NCBI GenBank assembly: GCA_905236985.1
Contig: CAJORF010000056.1
Span: forward strand, 1 to 36,600
From: an uncultured Bacteroidaceae bacterium
GTDB taxonomy: Bacteria; Bacteroidota; Bacteroidia; Bacteroidales; Bacteroidaceae
Direction of reading: 5' to 3'
Length of the DNA: 36,600 nucleotides
Both the position numbers and the translations under genes were made by a program. Under the pieces are notes generated by a model. It was not told the DNA's origin. It did not search any database and saw nothing but the letters and a program-made list of their open reading frames with translations. Shown here one piece after another: positions 1-7,004 of this stretch. The stretch's first letter is position 1. Each line of letters starts with the position of its first letter.

Positions 1-72
1 GTGTCATAGCTCAGTTGGTAGAGCAAAGGACTGAAAATCCTTGTGTCCCCGGTTCGATTCCTGGTGACACCA
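1..72 (+). tRNA. tRNA-Phe (GAA), first base outside the window
   Basis: The cloverleaf is readable. The D-arm is GCTC/GAGC (9-24), the anticodon arm AAGGA/TCCTT has loop CTGAAAA and anticodon GAA at 33-35, and the T-loop is TTCGATT (53-59). The invariant T8 falls at base 7, so the gene begins one base before the window. The acceptor 3' strand is TGACACC (65-71) with discriminator A at 72, as expected for tRNA-Phe. CCA is not encoded. The middle pair of the T-stem is a C-T mismatch (50/62). Confidence 0.95.
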
Positions 73-73
73 C

Positions 74-115
74 AAGCCCTAATTGATGATCAATCAGTTG
101 GGGCTTTGCTTTTTC
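74..115 (+). terminator. Intrinsic terminator of tRNA-Phe
   Basis: A hairpin has arms 74-87 and 93-106 (AAGCCC plus an A/T-rich upper stem with G-T pairs, 14 bp) and a 5-base loop. It is followed by a T-rich run at 107-114. It starts two bases after the tRNA 3' end, so it should end the tRNA transcript. Confidence 0.85.
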
Positions 116-143
116 TGATAACCTATAATTTGTATTCTCATTG

Positions 144-1181
144 ATGATCGGCTATTGCTTCAGTCACCGTATCTTTCCTCGGTTGTTGCTCATCGTTTCA
201 ACAATGGCTTTGCTGTGTGGCTGTTTTGGTAAGGAAGATCAGCCCTCTGGGAACAAGCCCGTCTCGCGAGGCTTGCCATACGAATTGGTTGTCATTGTGC
301 CACGTGCCGTTTATCAGGGTGCTTTGAAAGACTCGTTGGAGAAGGTGTTCAAGGGATCCACACCCCTTCTCCCGCAACACGAACCTATGTTCCGATTGAA
401 TATTGCCTATACGGACGGGAACCTTACGCCTTGGCGAACCTATCGCAACCGTCTCATTATTAAGATAGACAAGGATGCGGCATCGCCTTCCATTGGTGTG
501 GCGAGGAATGTCATAGCGCGTCCGCAGATCGAAGTGATGTTGACTGGTTCGCATGCTTCTGCCATAGCGGATTTCGTTGTCGAGAACCAGGAGCGTCTTA
601 CCGACATCTTCGTTGATGGCGAGTTAACGTGGCAGGCAGCCCAGCTCTGCCAAAAGTACAACAAAAAGACCTTCGATGCCCTACAGGAGTTGTGCGGCTA
701 TACCATTTGTGTGCCGCAGGGACTTCGTGCTTCCAAGCAGGGGCAGGACTTTCTGTGGACGGGAACGAATCTCAACGACAAGGATGAGAACTTTGTGTTC
801 TACAGCTACCCTTGGGATGGCCACGCGTTGACACCGCGTCAGTTTGTGGAGAAACGAGACAGTGTGATGAAGGTAAATATTCCTGGAGCACAACCGAACC
901 AATGGATGCAGACGGCATTGAACCCAGGCGGAAAAGAGCCCCTGATCCTCTCGCGTACGCGTACCATAAATAATAGTGTTGTTCATGAGGTCCACGGTCT
1001 GTGGGAGATGCATAACGGTGCCATCGGAGGCACCTTTGTCTCACATGAACATATTGATACTGTTCGCGGTCTAGTTCTCGTCACTGAGGGCTTTATTTAT
1101 TCTCCCCATTCGCCTAAGCGCAACCTGATGCGAGAGATGGAGGCTGCACTTCGGACATTTAAACCTGCGCTAAATCAATAA
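144..1181 (+). CDS. DUF4837-type lipoprotein
   Basis: A 345-residue secreted lipoprotein of unknown function. The N-terminus has a basic stretch, a hydrophobic segment and a lipobox ending LLCGC (Cys27), so it is expected to be lipid-anchored in the envelope. The mature part begins with a G/K/D-rich linker and then LPYELVVIVPRAVY. Length and pattern fit the Bacteroidetes-specific DUF4837 family as I remember it; no catalytic motif is visible. ATG 144 is preferred over the in-frame TTG at 141. ATG 204 would leave too short a signal peptide. The gene sits alone between the tRNA terminator and the arginine operon, and its stop codon overlaps a candidate ARG box. Confidence 0.8.
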   Translation: MIGYCFSHRIFPRLLLIVSTMALLCGCFGKEDQPSGNKPVSRGLPYELVVIVPRAVYQGALKDSLEKVFKGSTPLLPQHEPMFRLNIAYTDGNLTPWRTYRNRLIIKIDKDAASPSIGVARNVIARPQIEVMLTGSHASAIADFVVENQERLTDIFVDGELTWQAAQLCQKYNKKTFDALQELCGYTICVPQGLRASKQGQDFLWTGTNLNDKDENFVFYSYPWDGHALTPRQFVEKRDSVMKVNIPGAQPNQWMQTALNPGGKEPLILSRTRTINNSVVHEVHGLWEMHNGAIGGTFVSHEHIDTVRGLVLVTEGFIYSPHSPKRNLMREMEAALRTFKPALNQ

Positions 1182-1190
1182 TTATTCATG
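1173..1190 (+). promoter_or_regulatory. Candidate ArgR operator (ARG box)
   Basis: The 18 bases fit the enterobacterial ARG-box consensus WNTNAATWWWWATTNANW at all positions except the last. The core TCAATAATTATTCA is almost perfectly palindromic. It overlaps the stop codon of the DUF4837 gene and lies about 100 bp upstream of the argR -7 box. Only a half-site (ATTCA, 1205-1209) follows, so a tandem operator is not evident. Whether the Bacteroidetes ArgR reads the E. coli consensus is inference. Confidence 0.45.
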
Positions 1191-1272
1191 CGTGCGCTGC
1201 AAAAATTCAGGAATATACGCACTTTATGCCAATTTTATGGATTAAATGGTGCGGTGTTTGAAATTTTATACA

Positions 1273-1280
1273 TACCTTTG
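1273..1280 (+). promoter_or_regulatory. -7 box of the arginine operon promoter
   Basis: TACCTTTG matches the Bacteroidetes consensus TAnnTTTG and lies 23 bases before the argR ATG. No good -33 TTG is found at 19 bases, so this may be a weak or activator-dependent promoter. Confidence 0.65.
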
Positions 1281-1303
1281 CAGCCGCAAAAGACGAACTA
1301 AGC

Positions 1304-1816
1304 ATGAGACAGAACAAGGATACACGCCTCGAGGTGATCAAGATGATCATCTCCAGCCAGGAACTCAGCAAGCAAGACGATTTGTTGCGCGAGTTGGCTA
1401 AGGCTGGTTTTCCTTCAACTCAAGCGACCTTGTCCCGTGACTTGCACCAACTGCGCATCACCAAGGGTCACAATGAGCATGGCGAGCTGGTGTTCATGCT
1501 CCCAGAACAACGTCGTTACCAGCGCGTGAGCGACACCCACATGACCGTGCAACGCATGAACAAGTTGGGTGCCTTATGGGTCAAGTTTAGTCAAAACATA
1601 GCTGTCGTACACACTCCGCCGGGTCATGCTGCACATGTGGCCTACGATATTGATAATGCTCATATCGATGAAATCCTGGGTACGGTGGCAGGCGATGACA
1701 CTATCTTCATCGTTCTCGACGAGCATATTGACCGGCCTCGCGTGCTTGACAAATTGTCGGAGATTATCCCTGAAGCAAAGAATAACGAAATAGACTCATT
1801 TACTTCATTATCATAG
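1304..1816 (+). CDS. argR: Arginine repressor ArgR
   Basis: A DNA-binding transcription factor that senses L-arginine and controls arginine genes as a hexamer. The N-terminal winged-helix domain (about 1-75) carries the recognition helix STQATLSRDL (38-47), very close to the canonical SQATVSRDL. The C-terminal oligomerisation and arginine-binding domain (about 85-160) carries VVHTPPG and the AGDDT motif, whose aspartates (131-132) bind arginine in E. coli ArgR. At 170 residues it is slightly longer than the usual 150-156, with a short acidic and serine-rich tail. It is the first gene of the operon with the GNAT gene, argG and argC. The GNAT gene starts one base after its stop, so co-transcription and autoregulation are likely. 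Confidence 0.95.
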   Translation: MRQNKDTRLEVIKMIISSQELSKQDDLLRELAKAGFPSTQATLSRDLHQLRITKGHNEHGELVFMLPEQRRYQRVSDTHMTVQRMNKLGALWVKFSQNIAVVHTPPGHAAHVAYDIDNAHIDEILGTVAGDDTIFIVLDEHIDRPRVLDKLSEIIPEAKNNEIDSFTSLS

Positions 1817-1817
1817 T

Positions 1818-2477
1818 ATGGACATCACAGGAGTCAAGAGCGACGACATACAGATTTTAGTGGCCGACGAGAGCCACGAACGCTACGTAGATATCATTCT
1901 TCAGACCATTGAGGATGCAGCCAAAGTGCGCGGAACGGGCATTGCCAAACGTACCCATGAATACGTGGCGAATAAGATGCGCGAGGCCAAGGCTGTCATC
2001 GCCCTTGCGCCGCAGCCAGATGGTGGGGAAGCTCGTTTTGCCGGCTTCAGCTACATCGAGACGTGGGGCAATAAGCAGTATGTGACCACCTCTGGTCTCA
2101 TAGTGCATCCGGACTTCCGCGGTCTGGGCATTGCCAAACGCATCAAGGATGTGACCTTTTCGCTCGCGCGTATCCGCTGGCCACACGCCAAGATATTCTC
2201 GCTGACGAGCGGCAAAGCCGTCATGAAAATGAACACGCAGTTGGGCTATCTACCCGTGACATTCGATGATTTGACTGATGACGAGGCGTTTTGGAAAGGC
2301 TGTGAGGGATGTGTCAATGTGGATGTGCTGCGTGAACGCCACCGTAAGTTCTGCATCTGCACCGCCATGCTCTTTGACCCCGAAGAACATCTGCCGGCAA
2401 AGATTCCACAGGATGTCATCGACCGCATCAACCGTCTTGATGGTAGAATCATCAACAGCCAGGAATTTAGGGATTGA
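1818..2477 (+). CDS. GNAT acyltransferase of the arginine operon
   Basis: A 219-residue GNAT-fold N-acyltransferase. The acyl-CoA pyrophosphate-binding motif A is seen at 94-110 (GLIVHPDFRGLGIAKRI, with RGLGIA as the Q/RxxGxG/A signature). The C-terminal part has four clustered cysteines (162, 165, 179, 181), a possible metal site. The gene lies between argR and argG with a 1-bp gap upstream and 28 bp downstream. This suggests it makes the first acylated intermediate of ornithine synthesis from glutamate. Bacteroides fragilis is known to use N-succinyl rather than N-acetyl intermediates with its transcarbamylase. Whether this enzyme uses acetyl-CoA or succinyl-CoA cannot be read from sequence. 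It is not a recognisable classic ArgA or ArgJ. Confidence 0.8.
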   Translation: MDITGVKSDDIQILVADESHERYVDIILQTIEDAAKVRGTGIAKRTHEYVANKMREAKAVIALAPQPDGGEARFAGFSYIETWGNKQYVTTSGLIVHPDFRGLGIAKRIKDVTFSLARIRWPHAKIFSLTSGKAVMKMNTQLGYLPVTFDDLTDDEAFWKGCEGCVNVDVLRERHRKFCICTAMLFDPEEHLPAKIPQDVIDRINRLDGRIINSQEFRD

Positions 2478-2505
2478 TCATGTATAATTGATTATTGATA
2501 AATAT

Positions 2506-3708
2506 ATGGAAAAGAAGAAAGTTGTGGTCGCTTTCAGTGGCGGCTTGGACACGAGCTACACGGTGATGTATCTCGCGAAGGAAATGGGTTATGAGGTACA
2601 TGCAGCATGTGCCAATACCGGCGGCTTCAGCGCAGAGCAGCTGAAGACCAACGAGGAGAATGCCTACAAGCTGGGTGCCACGAAGTATGTGACGCTTGAC
2701 GTGACGCAGGAGTATTACGAGAAGTCCTTGAAATACATGATCTTCGGCAATGTGCTGCGCAATAACTGCTACCCCATATCAGTGAGCAGTGAGCGTATTT
2801 TCCAGGCTATTGCCATCGCCCGATATGCCCGCGAGATAAAAGCAGATGCTATCGCTCACGGTTCGACAGGCGCTGGCAATGACCAGATCCGCTTCGACAT
2901 GACTTTCCTCGTGATGGCTCCTGGAGTGGAGATCATCACCCTGACTCGCGACAAAAAGCTGACACGCAAGGAGGAGGTCGATTACTTGAACGACCACGGC
3001 TTCAGTGCAGACTTTGCCAAGCTGAAATACTCCTATAATGTTGGCATTTGGGGCACCAGCATCTGTGGCGGCGAGCTCTTGGATGCCACACAGGGACTGC
3101 CGGAAGAGGCTTATTTGAAGCATGTTACGGCAGCTGAATCCGAGAGTTTGCTGAAGATTGATTTTGAGCAAGGCGAGATAGTTGGCGTCAATGGCGAGAA
3201 ATTTGATGATAAGATCAAGGCCATCCAGAAGATTGAGGAGATAGGTGCTTCGTATGCTATCGGTCGCGATGCTAACGTCGGTGACACCATCATCGGCATC
3301 AAGGGGCGCGTAGGCTTTGAGGCTGCTGCACCTAAACTCATCATCGAAGCCCACCGCCTTTTGGAGAAATCAACCCTCTCGAAGTGGCAGCAGTACTGGA
3401 AGGATCAGATCGGCAACTGGTATGGCATGTTCCTGCATGAGAGTCAGTATTTGGAACCAGTGATGCCCGACATCGAGGCTTTTCTTACCTCCTCGCAACG
3501 CAACGTTACAGGAACGGCCATCCTCAAGTTGCGTCCCTTCGGGTTCGAAACTGTGGGCGTAGATTCCGATAACGACCTGACCAAGAGTAAGCTTGGCGAA
3601 TATGGCGAGACACAGACGGGTTGGACTGCCGATGAGGCCAAGGGCTTCATCAAAGTGCTCTCCACACCGCTCAGAGTTTATTATGGAATACATAAAGAAG
3701 AACGATAA
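2506..3708 (+). CDS. argG: Argininosuccinate synthase
   Basis: Catalyses ATP-dependent condensation of citrulline and aspartate to argininosuccinate in the cytoplasm. The N-terminal PP-loop SGGLDTS is at 11-17. The citrulline/aspartate-binding region GSTGAGNDQIRFD is at 119-131. The 400-residue length is normal for the family. I chose ATG 2506 over the in-frame TTG at 2488, because the protein then starts MEKKKVVVAFSGG as usual. The 28-bp spacer after the GNAT gene is A/T-rich. argC follows after 6 bp. Confidence 0.97.
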   Translation: MEKKKVVVAFSGGLDTSYTVMYLAKEMGYEVHAACANTGGFSAEQLKTNEENAYKLGATKYVTLDVTQEYYEKSLKYMIFGNVLRNNCYPISVSSERIFQAIAIARYAREIKADAIAHGSTGAGNDQIRFDMTFLVMAPGVEIITLTRDKKLTRKEEVDYLNDHGFSADFAKLKYSYNVGIWGTSICGGELLDATQGLPEEAYLKHVTAAESESLLKIDFEQGEIVGVNGEKFDDKIKAIQKIEEIGASYAIGRDANVGDTIIGIKGRVGFEAAAPKLIIEAHRLLEKSTLSKWQQYWKDQIGNWYGMFLHESQYLEPVMPDIEAFLTSSQRNVTGTAILKLRPFGFETVGVDSDNDLTKSKLGEYGETQTGWTADEAKGFIKVLSTPLRVYYGIHKEER

Positions 3709-3714
3709 ATTCCT

Positions 3715-4761
3715 ATGATACGCGTCGGTATCGTTGGTGGAGCAGGTTATACGGCGGGTGAGCTCATCCGCCTGCTGCTGCATCACCCTGAGGCGGAGAT
3801 TGCCTTCGTACACAGCACGAGCAACGCCAAGAACCTCCTAACGGATGTTCATGAGGGGTTGTTCGGCGAGATAGACATGAAATTCACGAGTCGCCTGTCG
3901 CTGAAGAGCATTGATATGTTGTTCCTGTGCATGGGGCACGGCAAGAGTGCTGAGTTTCTCGCTGAACATCCTGTGCCGCAGAACGTCCGCATCATCGACC
4001 TCGCGCAGGACTTTAGGGTAGTTGACAAGTTGACAAGCAAACAAGTTAACAAATTGGAACAGCAAGAGCAAAAAGCCGTCAACTTGTCAACTAACAACTT
4101 GTCCACTAAATTTGTTTATGGCCTGCCAGAACTGAATCGAGAGGACATCAAGGCAGCTCATTACGTGGCTAATCCAGGTTGCTTTGCTACCGCTATTCAA
4201 CTGGGACTCTTGCCCTTGGCCGCCAATTGGCTCTTGCATGAAGACATTAGCGTTAACGCCATCACAGGTTCCACTGGTGCAGGAGTGAAGCCTGCTGCCA
4301 CGACTCATTTCTCATGGCGCATGGGTAATATGAGCATCTACAAACCCTTCCAGCATCAGCACGTACCAGAGATCCGCCAGTCGTTGGCGCAGCTACAGCC
4401 TGGCTTCGAGGCCTCAATAGATTTCATTCCCTATCGCGGCGACTTTGCCCGTGGTATCTTCTGCACCGAGGTTGTGCGTGTTGATCCGTCACTTTCGGAA
4501 GCCGATTTTGTGAAGTTGTACAAACAGTTCTATGAGTCCGCAGCGTTCACGCACTACATCGATTGCGACCTTGATTTGAAGCAAGTTGTCAACACCAATA
4601 AGTGCCTCGTTCATGTACAGAAGCACCAAGACAAACTACTCATCACCAGCATTATCGATAACCTCCTCAAGGGAGCCAGCGGACAAGCTGTGCAGAACAT
4701 GAACCTCATGTTCGGCATCAATGAACACGCTGGACTTGACCTCAAGCCCAGCGCATTCTGA
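3715..4761 (+). CDS. argC: N-acyl-gamma-glutamyl-phosphate reductase with an in-frame repeat insertion
   Basis: NADPH-dependent reductase of the third arginine step. The N-terminal Rossmann motif GGAGYTAGEL is at 8-17. The catalytic cysteine lies in NPGCFATA (Cys156) and the histidine-containing HQHVPE is further on. At 348 residues it is about 25 longer than Bacteroidales homologues I recall. The excess is explained by residues 103-132, a K/Q/N/L/S/T-rich stretch between the conserved DFR (99-101) and FVYGLPELNRE. Bases 4021-4110 encoding it are made of GTTGACAA-type octamers followed by their inverse. The block is 90 bp, so the frame is kept and all catalytic motifs remain. It is the last gene of the operon; argB, argD and the transcarbamylase gene are not in this window. 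Confidence 0.95.
   Translation: MIRVGIVGGAGYTAGELIRLLLHHPEAEIAFVHSTSNAKNLLTDVHEGLFGEIDMKFTSRLSLKSIDMLFLCMGHGKSAEFLAEHPVPQNVRIIDLAQDFRVVDKLTSKQVNKLEQQEQKAVNLSTNNLSTKFVYGLPELNREDIKAAHYVANPGCFATAIQLGLLPLAANWLLHEDISVNAITGSTGAGVKPAATTHFSWRMGNMSIYKPFQHQHVPEIRQSLAQLQPGFEASIDFIPYRGDFARGIFCTEVVRVDPSLSEADFVKLYKQFYESAAFTHYIDCDLDLKQVVNTNKCLVHVQKHQDKLLITSIIDNLLKGASGQAVQNMNLMFGINEHAGLDLKPSAF
4020..4110 (+). repeat. In-frame octamer array with inverted arms inside argC
   Basis: Bases 4021-4052 are four octamers of type GTTGACAA (two exact, then GCAAACAA and GTTAACAA). After a 25-base centre, 4078-4109 holds the inverse type (GTCAACTT, GTCAACTA and degenerate copies). The segment 4020-4034 is the exact reverse complement of 4078-4092 (15 bp). 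The block is translated as part of ArgC. Confidence 0.85.
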
Positions 4762-4770
4762 TAAGACTGT

Positions 4771-5664
4771 TTATTTCCTGTAGCTCTTCTTGACGAACTT
4801 GGCTTGCAGCAGGTATGCTGCGCAGCGGCGTACACCTTCCATGATGTCAATGGTACCGTCAGTGCCTTCGATTTCTACGACATAATCCTCCAGGCCAGCT
4901 GTGGCTGCAGCGCCATAGATGGCATCAAAGCCCTGCATGCCACTCTGTCCGAGTTCGTAGAGATCCTTGATGTGTAGCATGGTGAAGCGTCCCGGGTACT
5001 TCTTGAAGTATTGCACGGGTGACTTCTGTGCCGCTACGCACCAGTAGGTGTCCATCTGCCAGAACATATTGTCAGCGTCGATGTGCTCCATCATATATTC
5101 CACCCAAGGCTTTCCTTCCGCTTTCTGATATTCGTGGGAGTGGGTGTGGTAGCCGTAGCGGAGTCCGGCTGTGCGACATTTCTTGCCGATGGCATTGGCA
5201 TAGTCGCAAAGTGTCTGTGCCTCCTTCAGCGTCTTAGGCGTGCTCCAACCTGGGGTGACGATGTAGGACATTCCTGCCGCTTTATGGTCGGCTATGGCCT
5301 TATCCCACCAGCGCAAGGCTTCGGTAAAATCATGGTTTTTAAGTTCTTCTTCGTTCAGCCCGCGTGTGGCATGACTGCTCAAGCATTCCAGTCCGGCGGC
5401 CTCGCAGTCAGCGCGGAACTGTTGTGGCGAGACACCGTAGAAGGTGCCCTTCTCTTGATCGTAGCTGGCAGCCTCAACAGCGGTGTAGCCCCATGAGGCC
5501 AGTTTTAGGAAAGCTTCAACATGGTTCTTGGCATAGTTCTCGGGCGAGCCGATGACTTCGCGGATAGAGTATAGCTGCAACGCCATCTGCTTCTTGGGCT
5601 TTGCCATTGCGCTGGTGCAAATACAAAGGGCACACAGCACTATCAGTATGTTCTTGAGTTTCAT
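4771..5664 (-). CDS. Secreted TIM-barrel sugar phosphate isomerase/epimerase-like protein
   Basis: A 297-residue protein of the AP-endonuclease-2 / xylose isomerase-like TIM-barrel superfamily. A signal peptide (MKLKNILIVLCALCICTSAMA, 1-21) sends it to the periplasm or beyond. Candidate metal-site motifs are YHTHSHEY, WQMDTYW, HIKD and the C-terminal VVEIEG, in the usual order of Glu/His/Asp ligands on successive strands. Members act on sugars or inositols, but the substrate cannot be told here. It lies 22 bp beyond the mdh terminator hairpin on the same strand. It may be expressed by read-through, as I see no TAnnTTTG box of its own. It converges on argC with 9 bp between stops. Confidence 0.85.
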   Translation of the reverse strand: MKLKNILIVLCALCICTSAMAKPKKQMALQLYSIREVIGSPENYAKNHVEAFLKLASWGYTAVEAASYDQEKGTFYGVSPQQFRADCEAAGLECLSSHATRGLNEEELKNHDFTEALRWWDKAIADHKAAGMSYIVTPGWSTPKTLKEAQTLCDYANAIGKKCRTAGLRYGYHTHSHEYQKAEGKPWVEYMMEHIDADNMFWQMDTYWCVAAQKSPVQYFKKYPGRFTMLHIKDLYELGQSGMQGFDAIYGAAATAGLEDYVVEIEGTDGTIDIMEGVRRCAAYLLQAKFVKKSYRK

Positions 5665-5686
5665 AGATAGTTAGTTTATAGGGAGA

Positions 5687-5712
5687 AAAGAGCGGCATGA
5701 GAGCCGCTCTTT
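5687..5712 (-). terminator. mdh terminator hairpin
   Basis: A 10-bp perfect stem (AAAGAGCGGC / GCCGCTCTTT) with a 6-base loop is followed on the minus strand by a short T-rich tract. It lies between mdh and the TIM-barrel gene. Confidence 0.75.
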
Positions 5713-5732
5713 AATTGTTCAAAATAAGGTTC

Positions 5733-6719
5733 TTAGAGGTTGGGATTGTCCTTGCACCACTCCTCAACGGGAGGAATGATGCCAAGGCCGATGATCTCGT
5801 CGCGCATCTTTTGGAGATGCTCGTAGGAAGCCTGCAGAGCAGCCATCTCCTCAGCCGTACCTTCAGGCGCGGTGAAGTGGACACCATCCTTGTCGATCAC
5901 GCTGGGCATAGCCATCATCACGTTCTTGTAGCCGAAGGCGTTGACATAGCAGCCTGCAGGCCAGGTGAAGGGTTCGCCACCCATGGCACCCTCAATCATC
6001 TTAACAGCTTGATAAGCGGGGCTCTGGAACGAGGAGCGGCCACGCAGCTTGATGATGTTGCTGCCACCCTGGGTGGTCATGTGCTTGATTTCAGCCCAAC
6101 GCTCGTCGGACAGGGGGAGCTCTGCGAGCGGTTTGCCGTCGATGAGTGCCTTGCTGGCGAATACTGCCATCTGCTCGCCGTGACCGCCATAGGTGTAAGC
6201 GTTGGTGACCTTGTCCTGCTGCACGCCGAACTCCTGAGCGAGCTGCTGCTGCAGACGGGTGCTGTCGAGAGCTGCCAGCGAGGTCAGCTGGTTGGGCTTC
6301 AGACCAGAGTGGATGAGAGCTGTGAGAGCCGTGACATCAGCGGGGTTGAAGATGACCACCACGTGGTTGACATCGGGGCAGTACTTCTTGATGTTCTCGC
6401 CGAAGTCTGCAGCGATCTGGCAGTTACCCTTCAGCAGATCCTCACGGGTCATGCCCTCCTTACGGGGAGCACCGCCGGAAGAGATGATGTACTTGGCACC
6501 CGTGAAAGCTTCCTTGGCATCAACGGTGTAAGAAAGGTTTGCGCAAGGGAAAGCGCAGTGGCACATCTCGTCGTAAACGCCATGAACACCGGGTTCATAG
6601 ATATCATACAAGCAGATGTTGGGGGTGAGTCCCAGCATCAGCACGCTCTGTACCATGTTAGATCCAATCATACCGCCAGCACCGACGATCACAAGTTTGT
6701 CATTAGTTAAGAATTTCAT
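5733..6719 (-). CDS. mdh: Malate dehydrogenase
   Basis: NAD-dependent interconversion of malate and oxaloacetate, part of the reductive branch leading to succinate in Bacteroidales. The nucleotide-binding loop GAGGMIG is at 13-19. The substrate loop GGAPRKEGMTR (81-91) carries two arginines, with Asp151/Arg154 and catalytic His179 in YGGHGEQ. The length of 328 residues fits Bacteroidetes Mdh-type enzymes. An L-lactate dehydrogenase is less likely, because the GGAPRKEGMTR loop is typical of malate enzymes. It has its own promoter and an 80-base leader, and is divergent from the aminopeptidase gene. Confidence 0.93.
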   Translation of the reverse strand: MKFLTNDKLVIVGAGGMIGSNMVQSVLMLGLTPNICLYDIYEPGVHGVYDEMCHCAFPCANLSYTVDAKEAFTGAKYIISSGGAPRKEGMTREDLLKGNCQIAADFGENIKKYCPDVNHVVVIFNPADVTALTALIHSGLKPNQLTSLAALDSTRLQQQLAQEFGVQQDKVTNAYTYGGHGEQMAVFASKALIDGKPLAELPLSDERWAEIKHMTTQGGSNIIKLRGRSSFQSPAYQAVKMIEGAMGGEPFTWPAGCYVNAFGYKNVMMAMPSVIDKDGVHFTAPEGTAEEMAALQASYEHLQKMRDEIIGLGIIPPVEEWCKDNPNL

Positions 6720-6801
6720 TTGCTTGATAGTTTTAAATTTATGAGTAGATGATTTGGTGAGTTGCTTGGGGTGAGTTGTTCGTTTTTGCGCTTAGGCACG
6801 G

Positions 6802-6831
6802 CAAAGATAGTGATAAATTCATAATTCACAA
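6802..6831 (-). promoter_or_regulatory. mdh promoter, full Bacteroidetes consensus
   Basis: On the minus strand the -7 box TATCTTTG (6802-6809) is preceded after exactly 19 bases by TTG (6829-6831). This reproduces the Bacteroidetes housekeeping pattern TTG-N19-TAnnTTTG. The -33 TTG falls inside a 7-bp tandem array (6816-6843). Confidence 0.85.
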
Positions 6832-6843
6832 TTCTTATTCATA
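6816..6843 (-). repeat. 7-bp array in the mdh promoter
   Basis: Read on the plus strand, AATTCAT, AATTCAC, AATTCTT follow at exact 7-bp spacing, then a degenerate ATTCATA. The array covers the -15 to -40 region of the mdh promoter and supplies its -33 TTG. Confidence 0.7.
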
Positions 6844-6966
6844 AATATTTTTGGTTTACGTTGTTTTTTTCATCATCATTCCTTCTTTTTCCCTCTTTCC
6901 TCTATTATTTCTCATAAAAATTTTCATTTTTCATCCTTTAACTTCCCGTTTCTTCCGCTTTTTTTG

Positions 6967-6974
6967 TACCTTTG
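6967..6974 (+). promoter_or_regulatory. -7 box of the aminopeptidase promoter
   Basis: TACCTTTG lies 30 bases upstream of ATG 7005 after a long pyrimidine-rich tract (about 6850-6966). No clear -33 TTG is present at the standard distance. Confidence 0.7.
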
Positions 6975-7004
6975 CCCGACAAAACCAGATAACCTTATCA
7001 ACTT

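Noticed and set aside
2488-2506. TTG 2488 as the argG start
   Set aside because: It adds six residues before the conserved MEKKKVVVAFSGG start and lies in an A/T-rich spacer; ATG 2506 is better.
4020-4110. The argC insertion considered as an intein or insertion sequence
   Set aside because: It is only 90 bp, has no splicing or transposase motifs, and no target-site duplication could be identified.
5715-6710. A 331-codon plus-strand open frame opposite mdh
   Set aside because: The minus strand encodes malate dehydrogenase with all catalytic motifs. The plus-strand frame is its mirror and shows no family motif or promoter.
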